Shown here: positions 15,724-24,481 of the stretch, one piece after another
Layout of the letters: the number at the start of each line of letters is the position of its first letter
Position numbering within the stretch: the stretch's first letter is position 1
NCBI RefSeq assembly: GCF_003751785.1
Contig: NZ_RKIE01000001.1
Span: 1,465,564 to 1,529,563 of the forward strand
DNA length: 64,000 nucleotides
Origin: Frigoribacterium sp. PhB160
Lineage (GTDB): Bacteria; Actinomycetota; Actinomycetes; Actinomycetales; Microbacteriaceae
Reading direction: 5' to 3'
Translations under genes and position numbers: made by a program
The notes under the pieces: model-generated
Database searches by the model: none
Told to the model about the DNA's origin: nothing
What the model saw: only the letters and a program-made list of their open reading frames with translations

Positions 15724-17007
15724 ATGACGACACGACGTCTCCTGGCAGGATCGGCGGTGCTGCTCCTCGGGGCGGGCCTGCTCACCGGCTGCAGCGCCGG
15801 AGGGTCCGGCGGATCCGACGACGGCACGCTGACGCTCTGGCAGAACTCGACGACCGGCCCCGGCCAGGACTTCTGGACCGCGACCGCGGCCGACTTCGAG
15901 AAGGCCAACCCGGACGTGACTGTCGACGTCCAGACCGTCCAGAACGAGGACTTCGACAGCAAGCTCCAGACGGCGCTCAACTCGGGCGACGCCCCGGACG
16001 TCTTCCTCCAGCGCGGCGGCGGCAAGCTGCAGGCGATGGTGCAGGCCGGACAGGTCAAGGACCTCACCGACAGCATCTCCGACGACGCCCGCTCGCAGAT
16101 CAGCGAGGGCACCTTCGGCGCCGGCTCGATCGACGGCGAGGTCTACTCGATGCCCGTCGCGGTGCTGCCCGGCGGCTTCTGGTACAGCCAGGACGTCTTC
16201 GACGCCGCCGGCATCACCGACGCCCCGACGACCATGGACGAGCTCGACGACGCCGTCACGGCCCTCAAGGACTCGGGCGTCCAGCCCGTCGCCCTCGGCG
16301 GCAAGGACGCGTGGCCCGCCGCGCACTGGTACTTCTTCTTCGCCCTCCGCGCCTGCAGCAGCGACACGCTCGAGCAGGCCGCGACCGACCGCGACTTCAG
16401 CGACCCCTGCTGGGTCGACGCCGCGCAGGACCTCGCCGACTTCCGCGACACCGATCCCTTCAACGAGGGCTTCCTCACCACCGCCGCCCAGCAGGGCGCC
16501 GGCAGCTCGGCCGGTCTCATCGCCAACAAGCAGGCCGGCATGGAGCTCATGGGCGCGTGGGACCCGGGCGTCATCGCCTCCCTCACGCCCGACGCGAAGC
16601 CCCTGCCCGACCTCGGCTGGTTCCCCTTCCCCGCGGTGGACGGCGGCGACGGCCAGCCCGGCGCGATCATGGGCGGCGTCGACGGGTACTCCTGCGCGAC
16701 CGACGCCCCCGACTCGTGCGTCGACTTCCTGAACTACCTCGCGACCCCGGACGTGCAGGAGGCGTACTACAAGGCCTTCAACGCGCCTCCGGTGAACACC
16801 GTGGCCCAGGAGGCCGTCACCGAGCCCTACCTGCAGGAGGTGCTGGCCGCCTACAACGACGCACCCTTCGTCTCGCAGTGGCTCGACACCGTCTACGGCC
16901 TGAACGTCGGCAACGCGATGAACGTGGCCGTGGTCGACCTCCTCTCGGGCGACGGCACGCCGGAGCAGTTCGTCGAGGCCGTCGACGCCGCCGCCAAGAA
17001 GGCCTAG
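15724..17007 (+). CDS. Sugar ABC transporter substrate-binding lipoprotein
   Basis: 427-residue extracellular solute-binding protein of family 1 (carbohydrate type). The signal peptide ends in the lipobox LLTGC, placing the lipidated Cys at residue 23, so the mature protein is anchored outside the membrane. The core starts LTLWQNSTTGPGQDFW and keeps typical segments (PDVFLQRGGGKLQAM, GIMGGVDGYSC-like). It begins an operon with two permeases and a GH3 glycosidase under the LacI-type operator, which suggests uptake of oligosaccharides such as xylo- or cello-oligomers. No ATPase gene is in the operon. Confidence 0.92.
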   Translation: MTTRRLLAGSAVLLLGAGLLTGCSAGGSGGSDDGTLTLWQNSTTGPGQDFWTATAADFEKANPDVTVDVQTVQNEDFDSKLQTALNSGDAPDVFLQRGGGKLQAMVQAGQVKDLTDSISDDARSQISEGTFGAGSIDGEVYSMPVAVLPGGFWYSQDVFDAAGITDAPTTMDELDDAVTALKDSGVQPVALGGKDAWPAAHWYFFFALRACSSDTLEQAATDRDFSDPCWVDAAQDLADFRDTDPFNEGFLTTAAQQGAGSSAGLIANKQAGMELMGAWDPGVIASLTPDAKPLPDLGWFPFPAVDGGDGQPGAIMGGVDGYSCATDAPDSCVDFLNYLATPDVQEAYYKAFNAPPVNTVAQEAVTEPYLQEVLAAYNDAPFVSQWLDTVYGLNVGNAMNVAVVDLLSGDGTPEQFVEAVDAAAKKA

Positions 17008-17017
17008 GGGACCGGTC

Positions 17018-18040
17018 GTGAGCCTCCGCGAACCCGACGTGCGGCCCCCCGCACCGTCGCGGCCTCACGCCACCGCCGGGGGCGACGCGCTCGCGTCGCC
17101 CCCGGCGGCCTCCCGGGCCGTGTCCCGGGCGGGGCGTGGCGCCCGCCGCCTCGAGATCGCCCTGCTGGTCGGGCCGGCCCTCGTGGTCTTCCTGGCCTTC
17201 GTGGTCTTCCCGATCGTCATGGCCGCCTACTACGGCTTCTTCAGCTGGCAGGGCTTCGGGGCGCCGACGGACTTCGTCGGCTTCCGCAACTACGTCACGA
17301 TCTTCCAGGACGCCTCCTTCCTCGACGCGCTCCGCCACAACGCGACCATCGTCGTGCTGTCGCTCGTGCTGCAGGGCCCGGTCGCGATCGGCCTCGCGCT
17401 GCTGCTCAACCGGAAGCTCCGCGGGCAGTCGCTCATCCGCGTGCTGATCTTCGTGCCCTACGTCATCAGCGAGGTCGTCGTCGGCACCGGCTGGAGCCTC
17501 ATGCTGCAGGGCAGCGGCGCGGTGAACGACCTCCTCACCGACATCGGCCTCGGCGGCCTCGCGCAGGACTGGCTCGCCGACCCGAGCATCGCCATCTGGA
17601 CCCTGCTCGTCATCATCACGTGGAAGTACGTCGGCTTCGCCGTGATCCTCTTCCTCGCCGGCCTCCAGGGCGTGCCCGAGGAGCTCAGCGAGGCCGCGGC
17701 CATCGACGGCGCGAGCTGGTGGCAGATCCAGCGCCGCATCACGCTTCCGCTGCTCGGGCCGACCCTCCGCATCTGGGCGTTCCTGTCGATCATCGGCTCG
17801 CTGCAGCTGTTCGACCTCGTCTACATCATCTGGGGCCAGTACATCGCCGCGACCGCCGGCACCTCGACCATGGCGACCTACATGGTGGCCAACGGCCGCA
17901 CCTCGGGCAGCTACGGGTACGGCAACGCCGTCGCCGTCGTGCTCTTCCTCATCTCGCTCGTCGTCGCCCTCGTCTACCAGCGCTTCGTGCTGCGACGAGA
18001 CACGGCCGGCGCCCTCACCACGTCAGGAGACGAGAAGTGA
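17018..18040 (+). CDS. Sugar ABC transporter permease (MalF-like)
   Basis: 340-residue inner-membrane permease with six predicted helices after a 40-residue Pro/Ala-rich cytoplasmic tail. The EAA loop that contacts the ATPase is present (EELSEAAAIDGASWWQIQRRITLPLL). The GTG start at 17018 lies ten bases after the binding-protein stop; the downstream stop overlaps the next permease start by four bases. It pairs with the following MalG-like permease. Confidence 0.93.
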   Translation: MSLREPDVRPPAPSRPHATAGGDALASPPAASRAVSRAGRGARRLEIALLVGPALVVFLAFVVFPIVMAAYYGFFSWQGFGAPTDFVGFRNYVTIFQDASFLDALRHNATIVVLSLVLQGPVAIGLALLLNRKLRGQSLIRVLIFVPYVISEVVVGTGWSLMLQGSGAVNDLLTDIGLGGLAQDWLADPSIAIWTLLVIITWKYVGFAVILFLAGLQGVPEELSEAAAIDGASWWQIQRRITLPLLGPTLRIWAFLSIIGSLQLFDLVYIIWGQYIAATAGTSTMATYMVANGRTSGSYGYGNAVAVVLFLISLVVALVYQRFVLRRDTAGALTTSGDEK

Positions 18041-18954
18041 CCGCGAGCACCCTGCCCGCCCGCCCGCGGGGAGGCGCCGCCACGCCGACCCCGACCGGCT
18101 CGGCCGGCACCCCGAGGACCCGCCGGAGGCGCGGGATCGCCGACCCCGGACGCGGCGTCGCGTACGTGGTCGCGATCGTCGTCATCGTGCTGATGCTCGC
18201 GCCCGTCGCGTTCATCGTCATCGGCGGCTTCCGCACCAACGCCCAGATCACGACCGACCCGTCGGGCTTCCCGAGCCCGTGGCAGGTCGGCAACTACCTC
18301 GACGTGCTCACCGGCGGCACGTTCTGGCGGCAGGTCGGCAACTCGCTGATCAGCGCCGGCGCGACGACCCTCGGCACGGTCGCCCTCGGCCTCGCCGCGA
18401 GCTACGTGCTCGCCCGCTACCGGTTCGCCGGACGGGGCGTGCTCTACGCGCTCTTCGCCGCGGGCCTCATGTTCCCGATGACGGTCGCGATCACGCCGCT
18501 GTACCTGGTGATCCGCGACCTGGGCCTGACGAACTCGCTGGCCGGCGTCATCCTGCCGCAGATCGCGTTCGCGCTGCCGACGACGATCATCATCCTCGTG
18601 CCGTTCCTCCGCGCGATCCCCGACGAGATCGAGGAGGCGGCCTTCATCGACGGCTGCAGCCGCCTCGGCTTCTTCTTCCGCATGGTCGTGCGGCTGTCGC
18701 TGCCCGGCATCATCACCGTGGGCATCCTCGCCTTCATCGGCGCCTGGAACTCCTACCTGCTGCCGCTGTTCATCCTCAACGACCCGTCGACGTTCACGCT
18801 GCCGCTCGGCGTGCAGGCCTTCTCGTCGCAGTACTCGGTCGACACGGCCCGCGTCCTCGCCTTCACCGCGCTCTCGATGCTGCCGGCGCTGATCTTCTTC
18901 AGCCTGTTCGAGCGCCGCATCGTCGGCGGCCTCACCGGGGCGGTCAAGGGATGA
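18037..18954 (+). CDS. Sugar ABC transporter permease (MalG-like)
   Basis: 305-residue permease with six predicted helices. The EAA motif reads IPDEIEEAAFIDGCSRLGFFFRMVV in pieces and the C-terminus SLFERRIVGGLTGAVKG is characteristic of carbohydrate permeases. The GTG start overlaps the previous stop, and the stop overlaps the GH3 ATG (ATGA), indicating tight translational coupling across the operon. The first 40 residues are low-complexity Pro/Thr/Arg. Confidence 0.93.
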   Translation: MTASTLPARPRGGAATPTPTGSAGTPRTRRRRGIADPGRGVAYVVAIVVIVLMLAPVAFIVIGGFRTNAQITTDPSGFPSPWQVGNYLDVLTGGTFWRQVGNSLISAGATTLGTVALGLAASYVLARYRFAGRGVLYALFAAGLMFPMTVAITPLYLVIRDLGLTNSLAGVILPQIAFALPTTIIILVPFLRAIPDEIEEAAFIDGCSRLGFFFRMVVRLSLPGIITVGILAFIGAWNSYLLPLFILNDPSTFTLPLGVQAFSSQYSVDTARVLAFTALSMLPALIFFSLFERRIVGGLTGAVKG

Positions 18955-21338
18955 CCGCCCCGCTCGACCCCCAGACCGCACCAGCCGAGGAGGCGCGACG
19001 CACCGTGACCGACACCACCCGCCGACCCCGCGCCGTCGCGTCCGCCCGCGTGGCCGACCTCGTCGCCGACATGACCCTCGACGAGAAGCTCGCCCAGCTC
19101 GTCGGCTGGTGGGTCGACCAGGGCGGGGAGGGAGGCGCCGCCGCGCCGATGCAGGGCGAGATGGCCTCCTCCGGCGGCTACGACGAGGCGACGGCGCACG
19201 GCCTGGGCCAGCTGACGCGGGTCTACGGGACGCGACCGGTCGACCCGGTCTCCCGCGCCTCCTGGCTGTGGGGGGAGCAGCGGCGCCTGCGCCGCGAGAC
19301 CCGCCTCGGCATCCCGGCCCTCGTGCACGAGGAGTGCCTCACGGGCCTCGCCGCCTGGCAGGCCGCGACCTTCCCGACGCCGCTGGCCTGGGGCGCCTCG
19401 TTCGACCCGGGGCTCGTCGAGGAGATGGCCGCCCTCATCGGCGGCTCGATGCGCGAGCTCGGCGTGCACCAGGGCCTCGCCCCCGTGCTCGACGTCGTCC
19501 GCGACCCCCGCTGGGGCCGCGTCGACGAGTGCATCTCCGAGGACCCGTACGTCGTCGGCACGATCGGCACCGCCTACGTGCGGGGCCTGCAGTCGAGCGG
19601 CGTGCACGCGACCCTCAAGCACTTCATCGGCTACTCGGCGTCCGACGCGGGGCGGAACCACGCCCCCGTGCACGCCGGCCCGCGGTTCGTCGCCGACGTG
19701 CTGCTGCCGCCCTTCGAGATGGCGATCCGCGACGGCGGGGTGCGCTCGGTGATGAACTCGTACGCCGAGATCGACGGGGTGCCCGTGGCGAGCTCGCCCG
19801 AGCTGCTCACCGACCTGCTGCGCGGCGAGCTGGGCTTCGACGGGGTCGTCGTCTCCGACTACTTCTCGGTCGCCTTCCTGCAGGTGATGCACGCCGTCGC
19901 CGCCGACCGCGGCGAGGCCGCCGCCCTGGCGCTCGAGGCCGGCGTCGACGTCGAGCTGCCGACCGGCGACGCCTACCTGGCGCCGCTCGCCGCGCGGGTG
20001 CTCGACGGCTCCACCGACGTGCGGCTCGTCGACCTCGCCGTGACGCGCGTGCTCGCGCAGAAGGAGGAGCTCGGGCTGCTCGACGAGACCTTCGACGCAC
20101 CCCCGACCGAGGTCGACCTCGACAGCCCGCGCCACCGGGAGGTCGCCCTGCGGCTCGCCGAGGAGTCGGTCGTGCTGCTCACCAACGACGGGGTGCTGCC
20201 CGTCGGCGAGCGCGACGGCGCCCCCGGCCGCGTCGCGCTGATCGGCCCGAACGCCGACAGCAGCGAGGCCCTCATGGGCTGCTACTCATTCGTCAACCAC
20301 GTGCTGGCCCACCACCCGGGCGTGCCGACGGGCATCCGCGTCCCGACCGTGGCCGAGGCGCTCCGCGCCGAGCTGGCCGCCGCCGACGTGGTCACCGTGG
20401 CCGGCTGCGACGTCGAGGGCGACGACCGGTCGCGGATCGCCGAGGCCGTCGAGGCGGCCCGGGGCGCCGACCTCGCGGTGGTCGTCGTCGGCGACCGTGC
20501 GGGCCTGTTCGGCCGCGGCACGGTCGGCGAGGGCAACGACGTCGAGAGCCTCGAGCTGCCCGGAGTCCAGCGCGAGCTGGTGGAGGCGGTGGTCGCCTCG
20601 GGCACGCCGGTCGTGCTGGTCGTCCTCTCCGGCCGCCCGTACGCGATCGCCTGGGCGGTCGAGGGCCCGCGGGCGCCCGCCGCCGTGCTCCAGGCGTTCT
20701 TCCCGGGGGAGGAGGGCGCGCCCGCCCTCGCCGGGGTGCTGTCCGGCCGGGTGGCGCCCTCCGGCCGCCTGCCCGTGTCGCTGCCGCGGTCGGCGGGGGC
20801 GCAGCCGTTCTCGTACCTGCACCCGCCGCTCGGCGGCCCGAGCGAGGTCACGAGCGCCGACAGCACCCCCGTGCTGCCGTTCGGCCACGGCCTGACGTAC
20901 ACGACCTGGGAGCGGTCTGACCTCGAGGCCGACGACGAGGTCACGGCGGGGGAGGCGTTCGTCGTCGGGGTGACGGTGCGGAACACCGGCACCCGTGCGG
21001 CGACGGACGTCGTCCAGCTCTACTCGCACGACGTCGTCGCGTCGGTCACCCGGCCCGTGGCGCAGCTGCTCGGCTACGCCCGCGTCGCCCTGGCCGCCGG
21101 CGAGGAGGCGCGGGTGCGCTTCCGGGTGCCCACGTCCCGCCTCGCGTTCACCGGCCGAGGCGGGGTCCGCGTGGTCGAGCCCGGGCAGGTCGACCTCTGG
21201 GTCGGTGCCTCGTGCGACCGGCGGGAGGCGACGACGAGCCTCAGGGTCGTCGGCGACGCGTACCCGGTGACCGGCGCCGACGAGCGCCTCGTCGGGGTCG
21301 AGGTCGAGTCGGCGCGGGCGGGCGCGACGGCGTCCTGA
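18951..21338 (+). CDS. Glycoside hydrolase family 3 enzyme (beta-glucosidase/beta-xylosidase)
   Basis: 795-residue GH3 enzyme without a signal peptide, so it acts in the cytoplasm on imported oligosaccharides. The N-terminal barrel carries the nucleophile Asp303 in GVVVSDYFSV and the substrate-binding KHF-type segment ATLKHFIGYSA. The second alpha/beta sandwich domain (VVLLTNDGVLPV, IGPNAD) follows, and then a C-terminal fibronectin-III-like domain (NTGTRAATDVVQLY). The SDYF context resembles beta-xylosidases and sugar-exo-hydrolases of this family more than SDWG-type glucosidases. It is the last gene of the LacI-regulated operon; the 250 bases after it hold no gene I can support. Confidence 0.9.
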   Translation: MTAPLDPQTAPAEEARRTVTDTTRRPRAVASARVADLVADMTLDEKLAQLVGWWVDQGGEGGAAAPMQGEMASSGGYDEATAHGLGQLTRVYGTRPVDPVSRASWLWGEQRRLRRETRLGIPALVHEECLTGLAAWQAATFPTPLAWGASFDPGLVEEMAALIGGSMRELGVHQGLAPVLDVVRDPRWGRVDECISEDPYVVGTIGTAYVRGLQSSGVHATLKHFIGYSASDAGRNHAPVHAGPRFVADVLLPPFEMAIRDGGVRSVMNSYAEIDGVPVASSPELLTDLLRGELGFDGVVVSDYFSVAFLQVMHAVAADRGEAAALALEAGVDVELPTGDAYLAPLAARVLDGSTDVRLVDLAVTRVLAQKEELGLLDETFDAPPTEVDLDSPRHREVALRLAEESVVLLTNDGVLPVGERDGAPGRVALIGPNADSSEALMGCYSFVNHVLAHHPGVPTGIRVPTVAEALRAELAAADVVTVAGCDVEGDDRSRIAEAVEAARGADLAVVVVGDRAGLFGRGTVGEGNDVESLELPGVQRELVEAVVASGTPVVLVVLSGRPYAIAWAVEGPRAPAAVLQAFFPGEEGAPALAGVLSGRVAPSGRLPVSLPRSAGAQPFSYLHPPLGGPSEVTSADSTPVLPFGHGLTYTTWERSDLEADDEVTAGEAFVVGVTVRNTGTRAATDVVQLYSHDVVASVTRPVAQLLGYARVALAAGEEARVRFRVPTSRLAFTGRGGVRVVEPGQVDLWVGASCDRREATTSLRVVGDAYPVTGADERLVGVEVESARAGATAS

Positions 21339-21588
21339 CGCGTGCCTGCCGCTTGGGGAGCGGGCGCGCCGTGATGAGGCGCGGGGAGGCGGGGCGGTCG
21401 TCGGGGGGGACGGCCGTCGCGTCGTCGTGCCCGACGCGGCCCGGCCACGACCCGTTCGCCCGCCGTCCACCGGCGGGCCCCCGGGCCGTCGTCGCGCCTC
21501 CCTACGGTGCAGGCGGGCCGACCGGCACACCCTTCGCACGCTGATCCACGGCGAGCGACCGCGGCCCCGCCCCAGGAGGACCCCACCC

Positions 21589-22716
21589 GTGATCCAGAAG
21601 CGCTACCTCGCCACCGCGGCGACGCTCACCGCCCTCGCCCTCGCCCTGACCGGCTGCTCCGCGGAGGCCGACGCCGACACGTCGGCCGGCGGCGTCGACG
21701 CCGCCACGGCCACGAGCGCCGAGGAGCTCGGCGGCATGGACGCCCTCGTCGAGGCCGCGCAGGCCGAGGGCGAGCTGAACGTCATCGCCCTGCCCGACAC
21801 CTGGGCGAACTACGGCGAGATCATCGACGCCTTCGAGGCCGAGTACGACATCACGGTCAACTCCGACAGCCCCGACGTGTCGAGCGCGGAGGAGATCACC
21901 GCCGCGAAGAACCTGGCGGGCCAGGACACCGCGCCCGACGTCTTCGACCTCGGCTCGGCCGTCGCGCTCGCGAACGTCGACCAGTTCGCCCCCTACAAGG
22001 TGACGACCTGGGACGACATCCCCGACGACTACAAGGACGCCGACGGCGCCTGGGTCTACGACTACACGGGCCTCATGTCGATCGGCTACGACGCCGACGC
22101 CGTGCCCGAGCCCACCAGCCTCGACGACCTCCTGGGGGCGGACTACTCGGGCAAGGTCGCCATCAACGGCGACCCGACCCAGGCCGGGGCCGCCGCGGCC
22201 GCCGTCCAGTGGGCCGCCCTGCAGGACGGCGGCAGCGCCGACGACGTCCAGGCCGGCATCGACTTCTTCGGCGAGCTAGCCGACGCGGGCAACTTCCTGC
22301 CGACCGACCCGACGCCGGCGACCATCGCGTCGGGCGAGACCCCGGTCGTCTTCGACTGGAGCTACAACAACCTGGCGGCCGCCGCCGACGCCGGCGGACG
22401 CGACTGGAAGACGGCCGTGCTGCCCGGCACCGCGCTCGCCAGCTACTACAACCAGGCGATCAACGTCGACGCACCGCACCCCGCGGCCGCCCGCCTGTGG
22501 CAGGAGTTCATCATGAGCGACGAGGCGCAGAACCTCTACCTCGCCGCCGGCGCCTACCCGGTGCGGATGGCCGCGATGACCGAGGCCGGCACCGTCGACC
22601 AGGACGCCCTCGCCGCCGTCGGCGAGCAGCCCGCCGACACCATCCAGCTTACCTCGGAGCAGACCGAGGCGGCCTCCGCGCTCCTCGCGAGCACCTGGGC
22701 CTCGACGATCGGCTGA
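21589..22716 (+). CDS. ABC transporter substrate-binding lipoprotein (iron/polyamine-type)
   Basis: 375-residue solute-binding protein of the PotD/AfuA-like class. The signal peptide ends in LALTGC with the lipidated Cys at residue 23. The GTG start at 21589 was chosen for its AGGAGGA ribosome site nine bases upstream and because the signal sequence begins there. The mature part starts with an acidic linker, then ALVEAAQAEGELNVIALPDTWANYGEI, typical of binders of iron, thiamine, polyamines or phosphonates. Three further ABC genes follow with overlaps, making a full importer. The substrate cannot be deduced. Confidence 0.9.
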   Translation: MIQKRYLATAATLTALALALTGCSAEADADTSAGGVDAATATSAEELGGMDALVEAAQAEGELNVIALPDTWANYGEIIDAFEAEYDITVNSDSPDVSSAEEITAAKNLAGQDTAPDVFDLGSAVALANVDQFAPYKVTTWDDIPDDYKDADGAWVYDYTGLMSIGYDADAVPEPTSLDDLLGADYSGKVAINGDPTQAGAAAAAVQWAALQDGGSADDVQAGIDFFGELADAGNFLPTDPTPATIASGETPVVFDWSYNNLAAAADAGGRDWKTAVLPGTALASYYNQAINVDAPHPAAARLWQEFIMSDEAQNLYLAAGAYPVRMAAMTEAGTVDQDALAAVGEQPADTIQLTSEQTEAASALLASTWASTIG

Positions 22717-22718
22717 CG

Positions 22719-23636
22719 ATGACCACCCTGACGGAGGGCGCCCGCCGCGCCTCCTCCGTCCGCGACGGCGCCGTGCCCACCCGGGTGCGGCGCCGTCCGG
22801 CGGCCTGGTGGGGGCTCACGCCCTTCGCCCTCTACGTCGTGCTGTTCCTCGTCGTGCCCTGCGTGCTCGCGCTCGGCACGGGGTTCGTCTCGAGCGACGG
22901 CGCACCGACCCTCTCGGGCCTCGCCGCGCTCGGCGACCCGGTCGTCCTCCGCGCGTTCGGCAGCTCGGCCCTGGTGTCGGGCGTCACGGCCGTGGTCGGC
23001 GCGCTCGTCGGCGCCGTCGTCTGCTGGGGCCTCACGGCGCTCCGGCCCGACGGCGTCGTGCGCAGCCTGATCGACTCCGCCGCGAGCGTGCTCGCCCAGT
23101 TCGGCGGCGTCATGCTCGCCTTCGCGTTCACCGCGACGATCGGCATCCAGGGCGTGGTGACGCAGCTGCTGCTCACCCGGGTCGGCGTCGACATCTTCGC
23201 CGGCGGGGTCTGGTTCTACCAGGTGCCCGGCCTGCTGCTGCCCTACGCCTACTTCCAGGTGCCCCTCATGGTGATCGTCTTCATGCCCGCCGTGACGGGC
23301 CTCAAGCCCCAGTGGCAGGAGGCGGTGGCCACCCTGGGCGGGACCGCCCGCCAGCACCTCCTCCGCATCGTCGTGCCGGTGCTCGCCCCCGCCTTCGTCG
23401 GCAGCCTCCTCCTGCTCTTCGCCAACGCCTTCTCGTCGTACGCGACCGCGGCGGCCCTCATCAGCCAGGGATCACAGATCGTGCCGCTGCAGATCCGCGC
23501 GGCGCTCGTCAGCGAGACAGCGCTCGGCCGCGAGGGCGTCGCGGGCGTGCTGGCCCTCGGCATGGTCGTCGTCATGGTCGTGCTCATGACGCTCTACTCG
23601 CTGCTGCAGCGCCGCACCGAGCGTTGGCAGCGGTGA
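22719..23636 (+). CDS. ABC transporter permease (PotB-like)
   Basis: 305-residue inner-membrane permease with about six helices after a basic N-terminal tail (RVRRRPAAW). The coupling EAA loop reads QWQEAVATLGGTARQHLLRIVVPVL in pieces. Its ATG lies two bases after the binding-protein stop. Its stop overlaps the second permease GTG by four bases. Confidence 0.92.
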   Translation: MTTLTEGARRASSVRDGAVPTRVRRRPAAWWGLTPFALYVVLFLVVPCVLALGTGFVSSDGAPTLSGLAALGDPVVLRAFGSSALVSGVTAVVGALVGAVVCWGLTALRPDGVVRSLIDSAASVLAQFGGVMLAFAFTATIGIQGVVTQLLLTRVGVDIFAGGVWFYQVPGLLLPYAYFQVPLMVIVFMPAVTGLKPQWQEAVATLGGTARQHLLRIVVPVLAPAFVGSLLLLFANAFSSYATAAALISQGSQIVPLQIRAALVSETALGREGVAGVLALGMVVVMVVLMTLYSLLQRRTERWQR

Positions 23637-24481
23637 CGGGCCGCAGCACCGTCGCGCGGAGGGCCGCGCTCGTCGTCGTGGGCGCCGTCTTCGCCGTGCC
23701 GATCCTCGCGATGGTCGCCTTCTCGCTCCGGAGCGCCGACGGCACCGGCCACGACCTCGGCCACTGGCGCGCGATCGTCGACCCGGAGAACGAGCGCGCG
23801 TACCGCAACCTCGTCGAGGGCGTGACCAACAGCCTCGTGCTGGCCGGCGCCTCCGCCGCGCTCGTCCTCGTGCTGCTGGTGCCGGCCGTGGTGCTCGTGC
23901 ACCTCCGGTACCCACGGCTCGTGCGTCCGCTCGAGTTCGTCTGCCTCGTCCCGATCACCGTGCCCGCGATCGTCCTCGTCGTCGGGCTGGCGCCGGTGTA
24001 CTCGGTCGTCGCCCGGGTGGCGGGCTCCGGTGCCTGGACGCTCGCCCTCGCGTACGGGGTCACCGTGCTGCCGTACGCCTACCGAGCGATCCAGGCCGAC
24101 CTCGCCTCGACCGACCTCCGCACCCTCACCGAGGCCTCCCGCACCCTCGGGTCGGGGTGGCTCCGCACGATGGCCCTCGTGGTCGTGCCGAGCCTCCGCC
24201 GAGGACTCCTGGCCGCCGCATTCATCACCGTGGCCGTGGTCCTCGGCGAGTACACGATCGCGTCGCTGCTCAACCGGGTGAACCTGCAGACCGCGCTCGT
24301 GCAGGTCTCCCGCAGCGACCCGTTCGCCGCCGTGATCTTCGCGCTGCTCGCCCTGCTCTTCGCCTTCGTCCTGCTCGTCGTCGTCGGACGCGTCGGGTCG
24401 ATCGGCACCGCACGCCCCGTGCTGCCCGGACGCGACCGCGCCCGCCGCTCCCGCACCGCCCCCAGGAAGGCCCTCTCGTGA
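23633..24481 (+). CDS. ABC transporter permease (PotC-like)
   Basis: 282-residue permease with about six helices. The EAA loop is recognisable in LRTLTEASRTLGSGWLRTMALVV, and EYTIASLLN near the C-terminal helices is typical of the Fe3+/polyamine class. The GTG start overlaps the previous gene and the stop overlaps the ATPase start by four bases. The basic tail (RDRARRSRTAPRK) is cytoplasmic. Confidence 0.92.
   Translation: MTGRSTVARRAALVVVGAVFAVPILAMVAFSLRSADGTGHDLGHWRAIVDPENERAYRNLVEGVTNSLVLAGASAALVLVLLVPAVVLVHLRYPRLVRPLEFVCLVPITVPAIVLVVGLAPVYSVVARVAGSGAWTLALAYGVTVLPYAYRAIQADLASTDLRTLTEASRTLGSGWLRTMALVVVPSLRRGLLAAAFITVAVVLGEYTIASLLNRVNLQTALVQVSRSDPFAAVIFALLALLFAFVLLVVVGRVGSIGTARPVLPGRDRARRSRTAPRKALS

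Noticed and set aside
21339-21588. Possible small gene or promoter between the GH3 gene and the next ABC operon
   Set aside because: No frame with a ribosome site and sensible composition. A TACGGT hexamer at 21503 is a weak -10 without a -35; not enough to call.
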